Source: Synergistales bacterium (GTDB taxonomy: Bacteria > Synergistota > Synergistia > Synergistales > Aminobacteriaceae). Taken from it: a DNA stretch of 28,855 nucleotides. This document shows, one piece after another, positions 1 through 7,641 of this stretch. The DNA lies in the NCBI GenBank assembly GCA_025997955.1, contig BNVH01000048.1, forward strand, positions 1 to 28,855, given 5' to 3'. Position 1 is the stretch's first letter. Each line of letters begins with the position of its first letter. The notes under the pieces were generated by a model. The model worked only from the letters and a program-made list of their open reading frames with translations, ran no database searches and had not been told where the DNA came from. The translations under genes and the position numbers were made by a program.

Positions 1-76
1 GCGCAAAGCGGTCGTTAAGTCTGTTGATTCGACCATCGCCTACGTTGATAATCTTGAACGTCACGTCGCTGCGCAT
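1..76 (-). CDS. 5' fragment of an unidentified protein (possible PD-(D/E)XK nuclease-family transposase)
   Basis: A reading frame on the minus strand runs from an ATG at 76-74 out of the window, giving 25 codons. Codons end mostly in C, as in neighbouring genes. An AGGAGG lies 15 nt upstream of the ATG, which is long for a ribosome binding site, and the frame stays open further upstream, so the start is uncertain. The visible tail (RINRLNDRFA) recalls the RLND.FF start of Rpn/PD-(D/E)XK nuclease-family transposases, but this is a memory-based resemblance over ten residues. The opposite strand is also open from 2 to 259 in one frame but loses coding character after about 110. If real, the gene is divergent from the GntR gene. 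Confidence 0.3.
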   Translation of the reverse strand, partial: MRSDVTFKIINVGDGRINRLNDRFA

Positions 77-164
77 GATATCCTGAAATATCCTCCTCTG
101 TCCGGTATGAGTCTTATTATACACAAAAACCGGATAGAGTTTTCTAATGCTTTAATTTTTTATC

Positions 165-192
165 TTGACAAAATAGATTATACGATTATGAT
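165..192 (+). promoter_or_regulatory. Sigma-70-type promoter of the GntR gene
   Basis: A perfect -35 TTGACA (165-170) is followed after 16 nt by TATGAT (187-192), in an A+T-rich stretch. The predicted transcript starts near 199 and has about 110 nt of leader before the ATG at 308. A 10-bp palindrome, AGTTTAAACT, lies in that leader at 263-272. The -35 box sits inside TATCTTGACA (161-170), one base off the TATCNNGATA dyads found at 7508 and 7642. Between 77 and 307 I see nothing else that can be supported. Confidence 0.6.
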
Positions 193-307
193 AAAATGCA
201 GATTTATTCAATTTTGGCATGCACCATGCTGCACTCCACTTTATAAATACGCTGATTAAAAGAGTTTAAACTTAAAATAGTTTCTTGAAGATGGAGGAGG
301 TAAACGT

Positions 308-1009
308 ATGGTTGCGAAACTTCCGGCAAAAAAGAGTCTGAGCGTTCAGGCTTTAGAAGAGCTTCGCTTGGACATCTTAGAGGGGAAAATTCCCCCTGGG
401 ACGTGTCTTGTGGAGAGAACTCTTGCCGAAAGTATGGGCATAAGCAGGACTCCCGTGCATGACGCGCTGAACGTTCTCGTCGTCGAAAAGCTCGTCAGGA
501 AACTTCCCAACAATGGATTCGTCGTCGCTCAAATCGAGAAGACGGATATAATTCAGCTCTATACGATTCGCCTTCAGCTTGAGCCCTTGGCCGTCGAGTG
601 GGCTTTACCCAATATCTCGCCGACCGTAATAGGGCGGCTGAAAAAAAATACCGACCGCATGGAAAAGTGTCTCTTGGAGTCTGATATGACCTGTATCAGG
701 AAGGCCAACGTGCAGTTTCATCAAATCATTCTCGCGGCGGCGCAAAGTCACGTTCTTACAAGTTTCATTGAGCAGATACAGAGCAACTCCAGACTTTTTC
801 AAATACGCTCGCTGAGCGTACCGGGTAGGACCGCCGAGGTTATCAAAGAACATCGGACTATCATAGCGGCTCTCGAAAAACCTGACGTATCAGCGGCCGT
901 CGCTTCCATGAAAGTCCATTTGACCAATGCCCTGAACTGGAGACTTCTTTCGCTCGATTCCAATCTCGATTCCAACGACGAAAGCAAGGTGAAAAATGGA
1001 GAGAGATAA
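308..1009 (+). CDS. GntR-family transcriptional regulator, FCD (FadR-like) subfamily
   Basis: This 233-residue protein has an N-terminal winged helix-turn-helix of the GntR type (about residues 10-75, with LVERTLAESMGISRTPVHDAL as the recognition region). An all-helical FCD ligand domain follows (about 85-220). The FCD domain shows the usual spaced histidines (QFHQII, KEHRTII, KVHLTNA) that hold a metal and the carboxylate effector in this family. A strong GGAGGAGG at 293-300 fixes the ATG. It precedes the transporter genes in the same direction, 100 nt upstream of tctC, so it probably controls the following uptake and aldolase operon in response to a carboxylic acid. Family assignment is firm; the ligand is unknown. 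Confidence 0.93.
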   Translation: MVAKLPAKKSLSVQALEELRLDILEGKIPPGTCLVERTLAESMGISRTPVHDALNVLVVEKLVRKLPNNGFVVAQIEKTDIIQLYTIRLQLEPLAVEWALPNISPTVIGRLKKNTDRMEKCLLESDMTCIRKANVQFHQIILAAAQSHVLTSFIEQIQSNSRLFQIRSLSVPGRTAEVIKEHRTIIAALEKPDVSAAVASMKVHLTNALNWRLLSLDSNLDSNDESKVKNGER

Positions 1010-1109
1010 AGAGAGCTAAACGGTCTTGGCGAAAACAGTAAAGGCGCGTGGGAGTTGTTATCTCAAGGTAACTTAGCAGGTTGGTCATGAACATGGAGGG
1101 GGTTTTGTC

Positions 1110-2078
1110 ATGAAAAAAGTGAAAATAGCTGTATTGGCGCTTTTTGTTTCTGTTGTTTCGTTGTTGTTCGGGGTAGAGGCGGCGCTTGCGGCCTACCCGG
1201 ATAAACCTATCGAGTGGGTCATTTGGTCATCGCCCGGCGGCGGCGCCGATATTTTTGTCCGCAGCATGGCCAGAATCTTAGAGCCGCTTATACCTCAGCC
1301 CTTCGTTCCCGTGAACAAGAGCGGCGGCGGCGGGGCGGTCGGCATGGCTTACGCGGCGTCTAAGGCCGCGGACGGATACACGATTCTTGCTGTGACGCCC
1401 AACTTCGTCCTTACGCCGGCTCTTGGCAGATCCCCCAAGGGCCCAGCCGACTTCGACGCCATAGCGCGAGTGGCCGTGGAGACGAATGTCGTAGCCGTCA
1501 GCTCCAAGGCTCCGTACAAAACCTGGGCGGAACTCGTGGACTACGCGAAGAAAAACGGCGGCGTGAGCTGGGGCAGCTTCGGCGTCGGCACGTCCGACCA
1601 CGTGGCGTCGGCGAAGTTAGCGAAATTAGCCGGAATAACCGCGCGTTTCGTTCCCTTTGAGGGGGGCGGCGACTCCTTGGCGTCCCTGCTGGGCGGGCAT
1701 ATTGATGTTTTGACGAACAACCCGAGCGAGTTGGCCGAGCAGATAGAGGCCGGAGAGGTCGTCCTTCTCGGGAGCTTCAGCGAGGAAAGATGGAAGCCCT
1801 ACCCGACTGTTCCGTCGTTTAGGGAATTGGGATACGACGTGGTGGTGCCGACTTGGCGCGGCGTGGTGGCCCCCAAGGGGACGCCCAAAGAGGCTATCGA
1901 CTATCTCGCGAGCGCGATAGAAAAGGCGATAGGCGAGAAGAGCTTCCAGGACTACCTCACCAACAACGGCCTCGAGCCCGCGTTCCAGAACGGAACGGAC
2001 TTCGGACTTTTTGTCGCCGAGCAAGACGCCTTCTACAAACAGGAATTAGCGAGTCTGGGCCTCAGCAACAAAAAGTAG
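1110..2078 (+). CDS. tctC: Tripartite tricarboxylate transporter, periplasmic binding protein (TctC/Bug family)
   Basis: The product of 322 residues starts with a Sec signal peptide (KK, a hydrophobic stretch, cleavage near ALA-A at about 27). It matches the Bug/TctC fold: SPGGGADIFVR near residue 42, then the glycine-rich VNKSGGGGAVGM loop and ADGYTI. These loops form the carboxylate-binding pocket in the family, and the length is typical. It would capture a carboxylic acid in the periplasm and hand it to TctA/TctB. GGAGGGG at 1095-1101 supports the start. It is the first transport gene after the GntR regulator, and a stable hairpin follows it. The substrate cannot be read from the sequence; TTT systems carry citrate and many other organic acids. 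Confidence 0.93.
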   Translation: MKKVKIAVLALFVSVVSLLFGVEAALAAYPDKPIEWVIWSSPGGGADIFVRSMARILEPLIPQPFVPVNKSGGGGAVGMAYAASKAADGYTILAVTPNFVLTPALGRSPKGPADFDAIARVAVETNVVAVSSKAPYKTWAELVDYAKKNGGVSWGSFGVGTSDHVASAKLAKLAGITARFVPFEGGGDSLASLLGGHIDVLTNNPSELAEQIEAGEVVLLGSFSEERWKPYPTVPSFRELGYDVVVPTWRGVVAPKGTPKEAIDYLASAIEKAIGEKSFQDYLTNNGLEPAFQNGTDFGLFVAEQDAFYKQELASLGLSNKK

Positions 2079-2094
2079 GGACAAGATAATGACC

Positions 2095-2136
2095 GTCAGG
2101 TACGCCCGCGAGCGGCGTACCTTGACCTCGTTTTTT
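2095..2136 (+). terminator. Intercistronic stem-loop between tctC and tctB
   Basis: GGTACGCC (2099-2106) and GGCGTACC (2114-2121) form a perfect 8-bp stem, extended by GTCA/TGAC with one bulged base. After a short spacer comes TTTTTT at 2131-2136. It may act as a partial terminator or as a 3' stabiliser that lets the binding protein be made in excess over the membrane parts. Because tctB follows without a visible new promoter, full termination is unlikely. Confidence 0.6.
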
Positions 2137-2169
2137 GGCTAATTCAAGAGAATAGAGGTGTCGTTTTCA

Positions 2170-2628
2170 ATGAAGGACTTCAAATACGCAAATTCCATTC
2201 TCGGAGTTCTCTTTTTTGTCCTTGGCGCCTGGTGCTATTGGGAGTCGGGTGAGTACGTTCCTTGGGTAGAGATGGAAGGGCAGATGGGAGCCCACATATT
2301 CCCTCGGCTTTTCGCGGGGGCGCTCATGTTTTTGTCCGCGCTCATGATTTTTATGGACGTAAAACAATTCACAAAAGCTACGATAATTTCATTTGACGGG
2401 ATAGGCGTCGTGTTCGTCATAGCCGTTTTGTGCTTCGCCTTCTGGTATTTTATCCCCATTGTGGGTTTTCTCTCCACGGCGACTCTTTTTGTCTGTATTA
2501 TAACCGCCATAGCGACACGAAAGCTGCGTATTTTTGACTATATCTCCGTCGTTGTGGTGCTGTCTTTCATATATTTTATTTTTGCGAATCTGCTCAAGGT
2601 CCCTCTTCCTCGGGGATTCTTTATCTAA
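2170..2628 (+). CDS. tctB: Tripartite tricarboxylate transporter, small membrane subunit (TctB)
   Basis: This short membrane protein (152 residues) has four hydrophobic segments, at about residues 8-26, 45-63, 77-98 and 110-145, typical of TctB. Its role is structural support of the TctA channel in the inner membrane. A GTG at 2158 is in frame but lies within the AGAGGTG ribosome binding site (2154-2160), so the ATG at 2170 is the better start. Sequence conservation in TctB is low; the assignment rests on topology, size and its place between tctC and tctA. Stop and next start are 15 nt apart, which suggests co-translation. Confidence 0.85.
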   Translation: MKDFKYANSILGVLFFVLGAWCYWESGEYVPWVEMEGQMGAHIFPRLFAGALMFLSALMIFMDVKQFTKATIISFDGIGVVFVIAVLCFAFWYFIPIVGFLSTATLFVCIITAIATRKLRIFDYISVVVVLSFIYFIFANLLKVPLPRGFFI

Positions 2629-2643
2629 GGGGAGGGGAGAATT

Positions 2644-4143
2644 GTGGAATCCGTTCTTATGTTGATGGGTGGATTTAGGGATATTCTAAGTTTTCAGGGT
2701 ATCTTGAGTATTTTCATGGGCAGCGCCTTCGGTATCACAATTGGCGCGCTGCCAGGTTTGAACGCCTCTATGGGGGTCGCGTTGCTGCTCCCGCTGACTT
2801 ACGGCATGGCCCCGCTGCCTGCCATAGTCATGCTGATGAGCATCTACTGCGGCGCTATCTATGGAGGCTCCATCACGGCCATTCTTCTCAGGACTCCTGG
2901 GACGACGGCCGCCGCCTGCACGGTGTTCGACGGGTATGAGATGGCCCAAAACGGCGAGCCGGGACGCGCCCTCAGCATGGCCGCCACCGCGTCTTTCATA
3001 GGGGGAATCTTCAGCGTCATAGTCCTCGTTTTCCTTTCGCCTCCCCTCGCCCGCATGGCTCTCATGTTCGGGCCAGCTGAGTTCTTCGCGCTCTGCTTCT
3101 TCGGGCTTAGCATCATCACGAGTCTGTCAGCCGACAATATGGTCAAGGGGCTTATCTCCGCTGTCGTCGGCCTTCTGCTTGGGACAGTCGGCATTGACAT
3201 CGTCACTGGAGTCGCCCGCTTCACCTTCAATTTCGCGGAGCTTCTAAACGGAGTGTCATTTATTCCGGTGCTCATAGGTCTTTTTGCCGTGTCTCAGGTA
3301 TTTATAACTTTCGAACAAAACATTCTGGAGCTCGGAGGCGTGAAGCAGGCCATTTCCTCGCTCAGAATCAGCATGAAAGACCTGTGGTCGGTGTCCGGTA
3401 CAATCACCCGTTCTTCTATTATCGGGACTATTGTGGGGATTCTTCCCGGAGCAGGGGCTACTATGGCGGCCTTTATCGCTTATAACGAGAGCCGCAGGTG
3501 GTCCAAAACCCCAGAGCGGTACGGCAAAGGGTGCCTTGAGGGGATAGCCGCGCCCGAGTCGGCGAACAACGCGGCCACGGGAGGCTCTATGGTGCCCCTG
3601 CTTTCCTTAGGCATACCGGGATCTGAGACCACTGCCGTCCTCATCGGGGCATTTATGATTCAGGGGCTTCGCCCCGGACCTCTTCTCTTCAGAGAACAGC
3701 CTCGGCTCGTCTACGGCCTGTTCGCGGGAATGTTTATGGCGAACGTCGCCTTTTTTGTCCTTGGAATGCTGGGCTCCAAACTCTTTGCTCAGGTCACTAA
3801 AATCCCTAACAAAATACTGCTTCCCACGATACTCGTATTCGCGACCATCGGGTCTTACGCCGAGAGCAACAGCCTCACCGACGTGTTTTTGATGTTTTTC
3901 TTCGGAAGTTTAGGGTACTTCTTCAGAAAGCTCGAGTTTCCTGTAGCGCCGCTCGTGCTCGCGCTCGTTCTTGGGCCGATGGCCGAGAGCAACCTTAGAA
4001 GGGGGCTCATAATCTCCGGGGGCGATTGGAGCACGTTTGTTACCAAACCAATATCTTTGACGCTTTTGGCTATAGGGTTCTTCACGCTCGTTATGCCCTT
4101 TGTCAGAATGTACAAAGAGCGCAAAAAAGCAAAAACGGCGTAG
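2644..4143 (+). CDS. tctA: Tripartite tricarboxylate transporter, large membrane subunit (TctA)
   Basis: The 499-residue polytopic protein matches TctA in length and in the hallmark first repeat (GSAFGITIGALPGLNASMGVA, about residues 25-45). The second, related element GTIVGILPGAGATMAAF is near 258-275, and the glycine/proline-rich LGIPGSETTAVLIGAF near 325. It is the ion-driven permease of the TTT system, with about 12 membrane helices. The start is a GTG at 2644 behind a strong GGAGGGGAG (2631-2639). The next gene begins 53 nt later in the same direction. Family assignment is secure; the substrate is not. Confidence 0.95.
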   Translation: MESVLMLMGGFRDILSFQGILSIFMGSAFGITIGALPGLNASMGVALLLPLTYGMAPLPAIVMLMSIYCGAIYGGSITAILLRTPGTTAAACTVFDGYEMAQNGEPGRALSMAATASFIGGIFSVIVLVFLSPPLARMALMFGPAEFFALCFFGLSIITSLSADNMVKGLISAVVGLLLGTVGIDIVTGVARFTFNFAELLNGVSFIPVLIGLFAVSQVFITFEQNILELGGVKQAISSLRISMKDLWSVSGTITRSSIIGTIVGILPGAGATMAAFIAYNESRRWSKTPERYGKGCLEGIAAPESANNAATGGSMVPLLSLGIPGSETTAVLIGAFMIQGLRPGPLLFREQPRLVYGLFAGMFMANVAFFVLGMLGSKLFAQVTKIPNKILLPTILVFATIGSYAESNSLTDVFLMFFFGSLGYFFRKLEFPVAPLVLALVLGPMAESNLRRGLIISGGDWSTFVTKPISLTLLAIGFFTLVMPFVRMYKERKKAKTA

Positions 4144-4196
4144 CGCGTATTCAACAAGCGTCTTTTGGCGATAATTTTAGGAAAGGAAGTCAGTAT

Positions 4197-4931
4197 ATGA
4201 CAATCATCAATAAGGATAAATGCGTTGGCTGCAAAACATGCGTCAAATATTGCACGGTGGACGCGATTCATTATATCCCAGAGGAGAAAAAATGTTTCGT
4301 TGACCCGGCGGTTTGCGCCGAGTGCTACGTCTGCGTCAGAAAGAAGGTCTGCCCGAAGGACGCCATGGAAACTCAGGAACTCACTAATTTTTACAAGCAG
4401 TTCCAGCACGTCATGAGCGACCCGATGGAAAACTACGGCGTCACGGGAGTGACGGGACGCGGGACAGAGGAGGTCAAAACCAACGACGTCACGGGCCGGG
4501 TCAAAAAGGGCTACGCGGGCTTTTCCATAGATATGGGGCGACCGGGAATAGGCGTTTATCTGAGGGACGCTGAAAAAGTGGCTATGGCTATGGCGGCCGC
4601 GGGCTTGGTGTTCGAGTCTCCCGAAAAAACGCCGCTCTCGGCTCTCATGACGGATATAAAGACCGGCAAGATCAACGACGACTGCTTAGATTATCACCTT
4701 CTGTCCGTCATCATCGAGGGCAACTGCACGTTGGATAAGATGACGGACGTATTCAAAGCCCTCCAGAAAGTGGAGAAGGAGATAGATACTGTCTTCTCGG
4801 TGGGCCTGATTCTTCGCGTGGACGAAAACGGCGAAGCTCCCGCTCTCAAGGAATTGGACAAGCTCGGCATACCTCAGCCCCATCGCGGCAAAGTGAACGT
4901 GGGTCTTGGGCGTCCTCTTTGCGCGCTCTAA
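4197..4931 (+). CDS. Two-[4Fe-4S] ferredoxin-domain protein with a C-terminal domain of unknown function
   Basis: An ATG at 4197 with GGAAAGGAAG ahead of it starts a 244-residue protein. The frame is open upstream to 4026, but that part overlaps tctA and is not coding. Residues 1-65 hold two iron-sulfur motifs, CVGCKTCVKYC and CAECYVCVRKKVC, as in 2[4Fe-4S] ferredoxins; the second has an unusual x4 gap before its last Cys. The remaining 170 residues have no Cys motif and contain a conserved-looking GRPGIGVYLRDAEKVA stretch, which I do not recognise. It sits between the TTT genes and the next unknown gene, so it may supply electrons or a cluster scaffold for a step in organic-acid breakdown. 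That is inference from position only. Confidence 0.8.
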   Translation: MTIINKDKCVGCKTCVKYCTVDAIHYIPEEKKCFVDPAVCAECYVCVRKKVCPKDAMETQELTNFYKQFQHVMSDPMENYGVTGVTGRGTEEVKTNDVTGRVKKGYAGFSIDMGRPGIGVYLRDAEKVAMAMAAAGLVFESPEKTPLSALMTDIKTGKINDDCLDYHLLSVIIEGNCTLDKMTDVFKALQKVEKEIDTVFSVGLILRVDENGEAPALKELDKLGIPQPHRGKVNVGLGRPLCAL

Positions 4932-4964
4932 GCCGGCATAAACGAAATACTAGGAGGAACAGAA

Positions 4965-5606
4965 ATGACGCATTCGCTGCATAGATCGGGAGACATTGAT
5001 TCGCAGAAAAAAGATTTCTGCTGGTTCATGTACCAGACTCAGGGGGTCAACGACAAGAACATCAAGGACAAGGCGCTTGAATTTATCGCCTCAGCGGAGG
5101 CCTGGCGCTCCGAGAACTGGGGAGACGTGAAGACCGGGCCGTTGACGCAGTTTACGAGCGAGCAGATCAGGGAGAAGATCAGCGACAAATCTCGGATTCG
5201 CGGAGTTTTCACAAGCAAAGAACAAGTCGTGGGTTTCCTGAAAGACATAAAGAAAAAGGACCTCGGCATGTCGTCGGTCATCACAGGCGTGCTGAGCGAA
5301 GTGCTGCCGGCTTGCAAAGAGGCGGGGGTTACCCCGCATTCCATCAACTATTCCCTTGGCGTATGGGGAAAGAAAGACAAGCTGCCCGACGACGACACTC
5401 TTTCTGTCACTACAATGTGCGGTCACCACATGGTTCCGCCAAAGTTCGTGGCTGACGTTCAGGCGCAGGTCGACGCGGGCAAGATAACGGCTGAGGACGG
5501 GGCGAAAAGGCTTTCGACTTTTTGCTACTGCGGGATATTCAACCCCATCCGCTGCGCGGAAATTCTCGCCATCGTCTCGGAAAAAAATAAAAAAGCTAAG
5601 GAGTGA
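4965..5606 (+). CDS. Uncharacterised Cys/His-rich protein of the aldolase operon
   Basis: The 213-residue soluble protein belongs to no family I can name. It has no signal peptide or membrane segment. Its C-terminal half carries potential metal ligands: ACKEAG at C117, PHS at H125, MCGHHMV (C152, H154, H155) and FCYCGIFNPIRC (C187, C189, C197). This pattern suggests a bound metal or iron-sulfur cluster. GGAGG at 4952-4956 supports the ATG. It follows the ferredoxin-like gene by 33 nt, and its stop lies 6 nt before the aldolase ATG, so the three are probably made together. A role as partner of the ferredoxin protein is a guess from co-transcription. Confidence 0.75.
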   Translation: MTHSLHRSGDIDSQKKDFCWFMYQTQGVNDKNIKDKALEFIASAEAWRSENWGDVKTGPLTQFTSEQIREKISDKSRIRGVFTSKEQVVGFLKDIKKKDLGMSSVITGVLSEVLPACKEAGVTPHSINYSLGVWGKKDKLPDDDTLSVTTMCGHHMVPPKFVADVQAQVDAGKITAEDGAKRLSTFCYCGIFNPIRCAEILAIVSEKNKKAKE

Positions 5607-5612
5607 ACGGAT

Positions 5613-6368
5613 ATGACGTTAAAGGAAAAACTCGCGAACGGACAGAAGATCGTCGGGACGATGCTGCGTATCACCCGCAACCCGGCGGTCTCTTATTTGG
5701 CGAAAAACGCCGGCCTTGATTTTGTGATGTACGACTGCGAACACAGCAACTACAACTTCGAGACGCTCCACGACGCGTTTGTCACGGCCAACGCGCTATC
5801 GTTCTCAGGGCTTGTTCGCGTCCCAGAAGGTACGAAAGATAATATTTCCCGCGTGCTCGACTCGGGGGCTATCGGCGTCATGGTTCCGATGGTGGAGACC
5901 AAGGAGCACGCCGAGACCGTCGTGAAATACTCCAAGTACCAGCCTATCGGCGACAGAGGTTATACAGCCGGCGGCGCTCATACCGCTTACCTGAACGGCA
6001 AACACGTCGACTTGATGAAACAGGGCAACGATAAAGTGCTTTCCATAGCGCAGATAGAGACGAAGCTCGCGGTAGAGAACGCCGAGGCGATAGCGGCTAC
6101 GGAGGGTATAGACGTTTTGCTAATAGGCCCCAACGACCTCTCCCTCTCTCTTGGCATCCCCGGAGATATGATGAACCCCATTGAGTTGGACGCGATAGCC
6201 AAAGTGGCCGCGGCATGCAAAAAGCATAAGAAATATTTCGGGATGCACGCCGGAGCGGCTCTTATTGAGAAGTTCGGCTCGGATTTGAACGTAGTTATGT
6301 CCTTGACAGACACCGATTTCCTGCTTCAGGGGTTTGCCGGAATCCGCAAATTAGCCGACAGTCTCTAA
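5613..6368 (+). CDS. HpcH/HpaI-family class II pyruvate aldolase
   Basis: This 251-residue TIM-barrel protein matches the HpcH/HpaI family, which cleaves 2-oxo-4-hydroxy acids to pyruvate (or a related 2-oxoacid) and an aldehyde using a divalent metal. The active-site set of the family is visible at nearly the same numbers: H44 in DCEHSN, R69 in LVRVP, E149 in AQIET and D175 in IGPNDLS, plus PIGDRGY around R115. The ribosome binding site AAGGAG overlaps the stop of the upstream gene. It ends the TTT operon and is followed by a strong terminator. The probable role is splitting the acid imported by TctABC, or a derivative of it. The precise substrate is unknown. Confidence 0.92.
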   Translation: MTLKEKLANGQKIVGTMLRITRNPAVSYLAKNAGLDFVMYDCEHSNYNFETLHDAFVTANALSFSGLVRVPEGTKDNISRVLDSGAIGVMVPMVETKEHAETVVKYSKYQPIGDRGYTAGGAHTAYLNGKHVDLMKQGNDKVLSIAQIETKLAVENAEAIAATEGIDVLLIGPNDLSLSLGIPGDMMNPIELDAIAKVAAACKKHKKYFGMHAGAALIEKFGSDLNVVMSLTDTDFLLQGFAGIRKLADSL

Positions 6369-6384
6369 GAGATTATCACAAGCC

Positions 6385-6425
6385 AAAAAAAATGACATGG
6401 ACTCCCGGAGCTCATGTCATTTTTT
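6385..6425. terminator. Bidirectional terminator between convergent genes
   Basis: ATGACATG (6392-6399) pairs with CATGTCAT (6413-6420). The stem is flanked by eight A on the left and six T on the right, so each strand gives a hairpin followed by a U run. It serves the aldolase operon on the plus strand and the D-2-hydroxyacid dehydrogenase gene on the minus strand, which ends at 6448. Confidence 0.9.
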
Positions 6426-6447
6426 CATCCAAAACTATTAGAACATA

Positions 6448-7413
6448 TCAGCCGTTTACCACATTTACGGGGCGTCCGTCTATAAAGGCCCTCACGTTGT
6501 CCACCGCTATGTCCATCAGGCGTTTTCGGCTCTCTTTGGGAGCCCAAGAGATATGTGGCGTTATGAGACAATTTTTGGCTTTCAGGAGGGGGTTGTCGCC
6601 CTTGATGGGCTCACTCGACACCACATCAAGCCCAGCGGCGTAAACTTTGCCGCTGTTCAGAGCGTCGGCGAGATCCTGTTCCACTATGAGAGGCCCGCGC
6701 GAGTTATTAATGATTATCACGCCGTCTTTCATCCTCGCTATGTTGGCCTTGTTGATTATTCCCTGAGTCGAGGGGAACAGCGGACAGTGAAGCGCTATAA
6801 CGTCCGACTTAGCGAGCAATTCGTCCAACGGTACATAACTTGCTATCTTGCTACCGGAGTCGTTCTGTTGCTCGTCAAAAGCTATGACTTTCATTCCAAA
6901 CTCGCGCGCTATCCTGCCAGTGGCCTGTCCTATACGGCCAAATCCTATTATGCCAAGCGTCTTGTCCGCAAGTTCTATAAGAGGATAATCCCAAAAACAC
7001 CAGTCGGGGTTTCTCTCCCATTTCCCGTCGCTCACCGCTTTGCCGTGGTGACCTGTGTGGTGGCATATCTCTAGGAGCAGCGCTATCGCGAACTGAGCGA
7101 CGGCGGCGGTTCCGTAGGTTGGGATGTTGCACACCGGGATTTTTTTGGCCTTGGCGGCCTCGACATCCACGATATTGTAACCTGTCGCCAATATTCCGAT
7201 ATATTTGATATTAGGACAAGCCTCAATAGCCTCTTTGTTTATGGGGGTCTTGTTGGTGAGCACGACGTCCGCGTCGCCGATACGCGAAATGACCTGCGAC
7301 GTGTCCGACAGGGAGGTGCGGTCGTAAACGGTGAGAGCGCCCAATTTCTCAAGCCCTTCCCAGCTCAGGTCGCCGGGGTTTTCGGTATATCCGTCCAATA
7401 TAACAATCTTCAT
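6448..7413 (-). CDS. D-isomer-specific 2-hydroxyacid dehydrogenase (glycerate/hydroxypyruvate dehydrogenase-like)
   Basis: The 321-residue protein has the standard two-domain fold. The NAD-binding GFGRIG is at 157-162 with an acidic residue (D180) at the end of the second strand, which favours NADH. The catalytic triad is R239 (NNSRG), E268 (DVVSSEP) and H287 (TPHISWAP). The C-terminal HISWAPKESRKRLMDIA is most like glycerate/hydroxypyruvate reductases. It interconverts a 2-oxoacid and a D-2-hydroxyacid. It is divergent from the dehydratase-ABC operon and shares its control region, so it may work on an acid from that pathway. The exact substrate is not determined. Confidence 0.92.
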   Translation of the reverse strand: MKIVILDGYTENPGDLSWEGLEKLGALTVYDRTSLSDTSQVISRIGDADVVLTNKTPINKEAIEACPNIKYIGILATGYNIVDVEAAKAKKIPVCNIPTYGTAAVAQFAIALLLEICHHTGHHGKAVSDGKWERNPDWCFWDYPLIELADKTLGIIGFGRIGQATGRIAREFGMKVIAFDEQQNDSGSKIASYVPLDELLAKSDVIALHCPLFPSTQGIINKANIARMKDGVIIINNSRGPLIVEQDLADALNSGKVYAAGLDVVSSEPIKGDNPLLKAKNCLITPHISWAPKESRKRLMDIAVDNVRAFIDGRPVNVVNG

Positions 7414-7507
7414 TGCCGTTTCGCTACTAATGTTTATCGCGTTTCACAGAGTTAGTAGCGGTTTACACCCTCTTTCTTCGCTTGTGATTTTACGAGAAAA
7501 TTGGTTC

Positions 7508-7525
7508 TATCTTGATATTATACCA
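7508..7525 (-). promoter_or_regulatory. Extended -10 promoter and operator-like dyad for the hydroxyacid dehydrogenase gene
   Basis: Read on the minus strand, TGGTATAAT (7525-7517) is an extended -10 box. Just downstream of it, over the likely transcription start, is the 10-bp dyad TATCAAGATA (7517-7508). No good -35 is visible. The same dyad recurs at 7642-7651 in the leader of the divergent operon. Confidence 0.45.
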
Positions 7526-7565
7526 AAAACAAACATAGGGCGTGTTTTAGAACTAATCATAGCTA

Positions 7566-7594
7566 TTGACAATTCAAATGCATAGATATATTAT
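7566..7594 (+). promoter_or_regulatory. Sigma-70-type promoter of the dehydratase-ABC operon
   Basis: TTGACA (7566-7571), a 17-nt spacer and TATTAT (7589-7594) make a near-consensus promoter. The start would be near 7601, giving a leader of about 70 nt before the ATG at 7674. Confidence 0.7.
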
Positions 7595-7641
7595 CTTTTT
7601 ACTAAAGTAAAACTTACAATATCGATATGAATAAATGAATT

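Noticed and set aside
1057..1072. Small hairpin GTTATC-tcaa-GGTAAC between the GntR gene and tctC
   Set aside because: Only six pairs with one wobble and no T run; too weak to call a regulatory element.
4026..4196. Upstream extension of the ferredoxin-like frame into tctA
   Set aside because: It overlaps the tctA end out of frame; a good ribosome binding site lies just before 4197, where ferredoxin homology starts.
7607..7617. GTAAAACTTAC before the dehydratase gene resembling GTAAAACTTGC before panB (16329-16339, minus strand)
   Set aside because: A single 10-of-11 match in A+T-rich DNA is expected by chance and the two sites differ in position relative to the genes.
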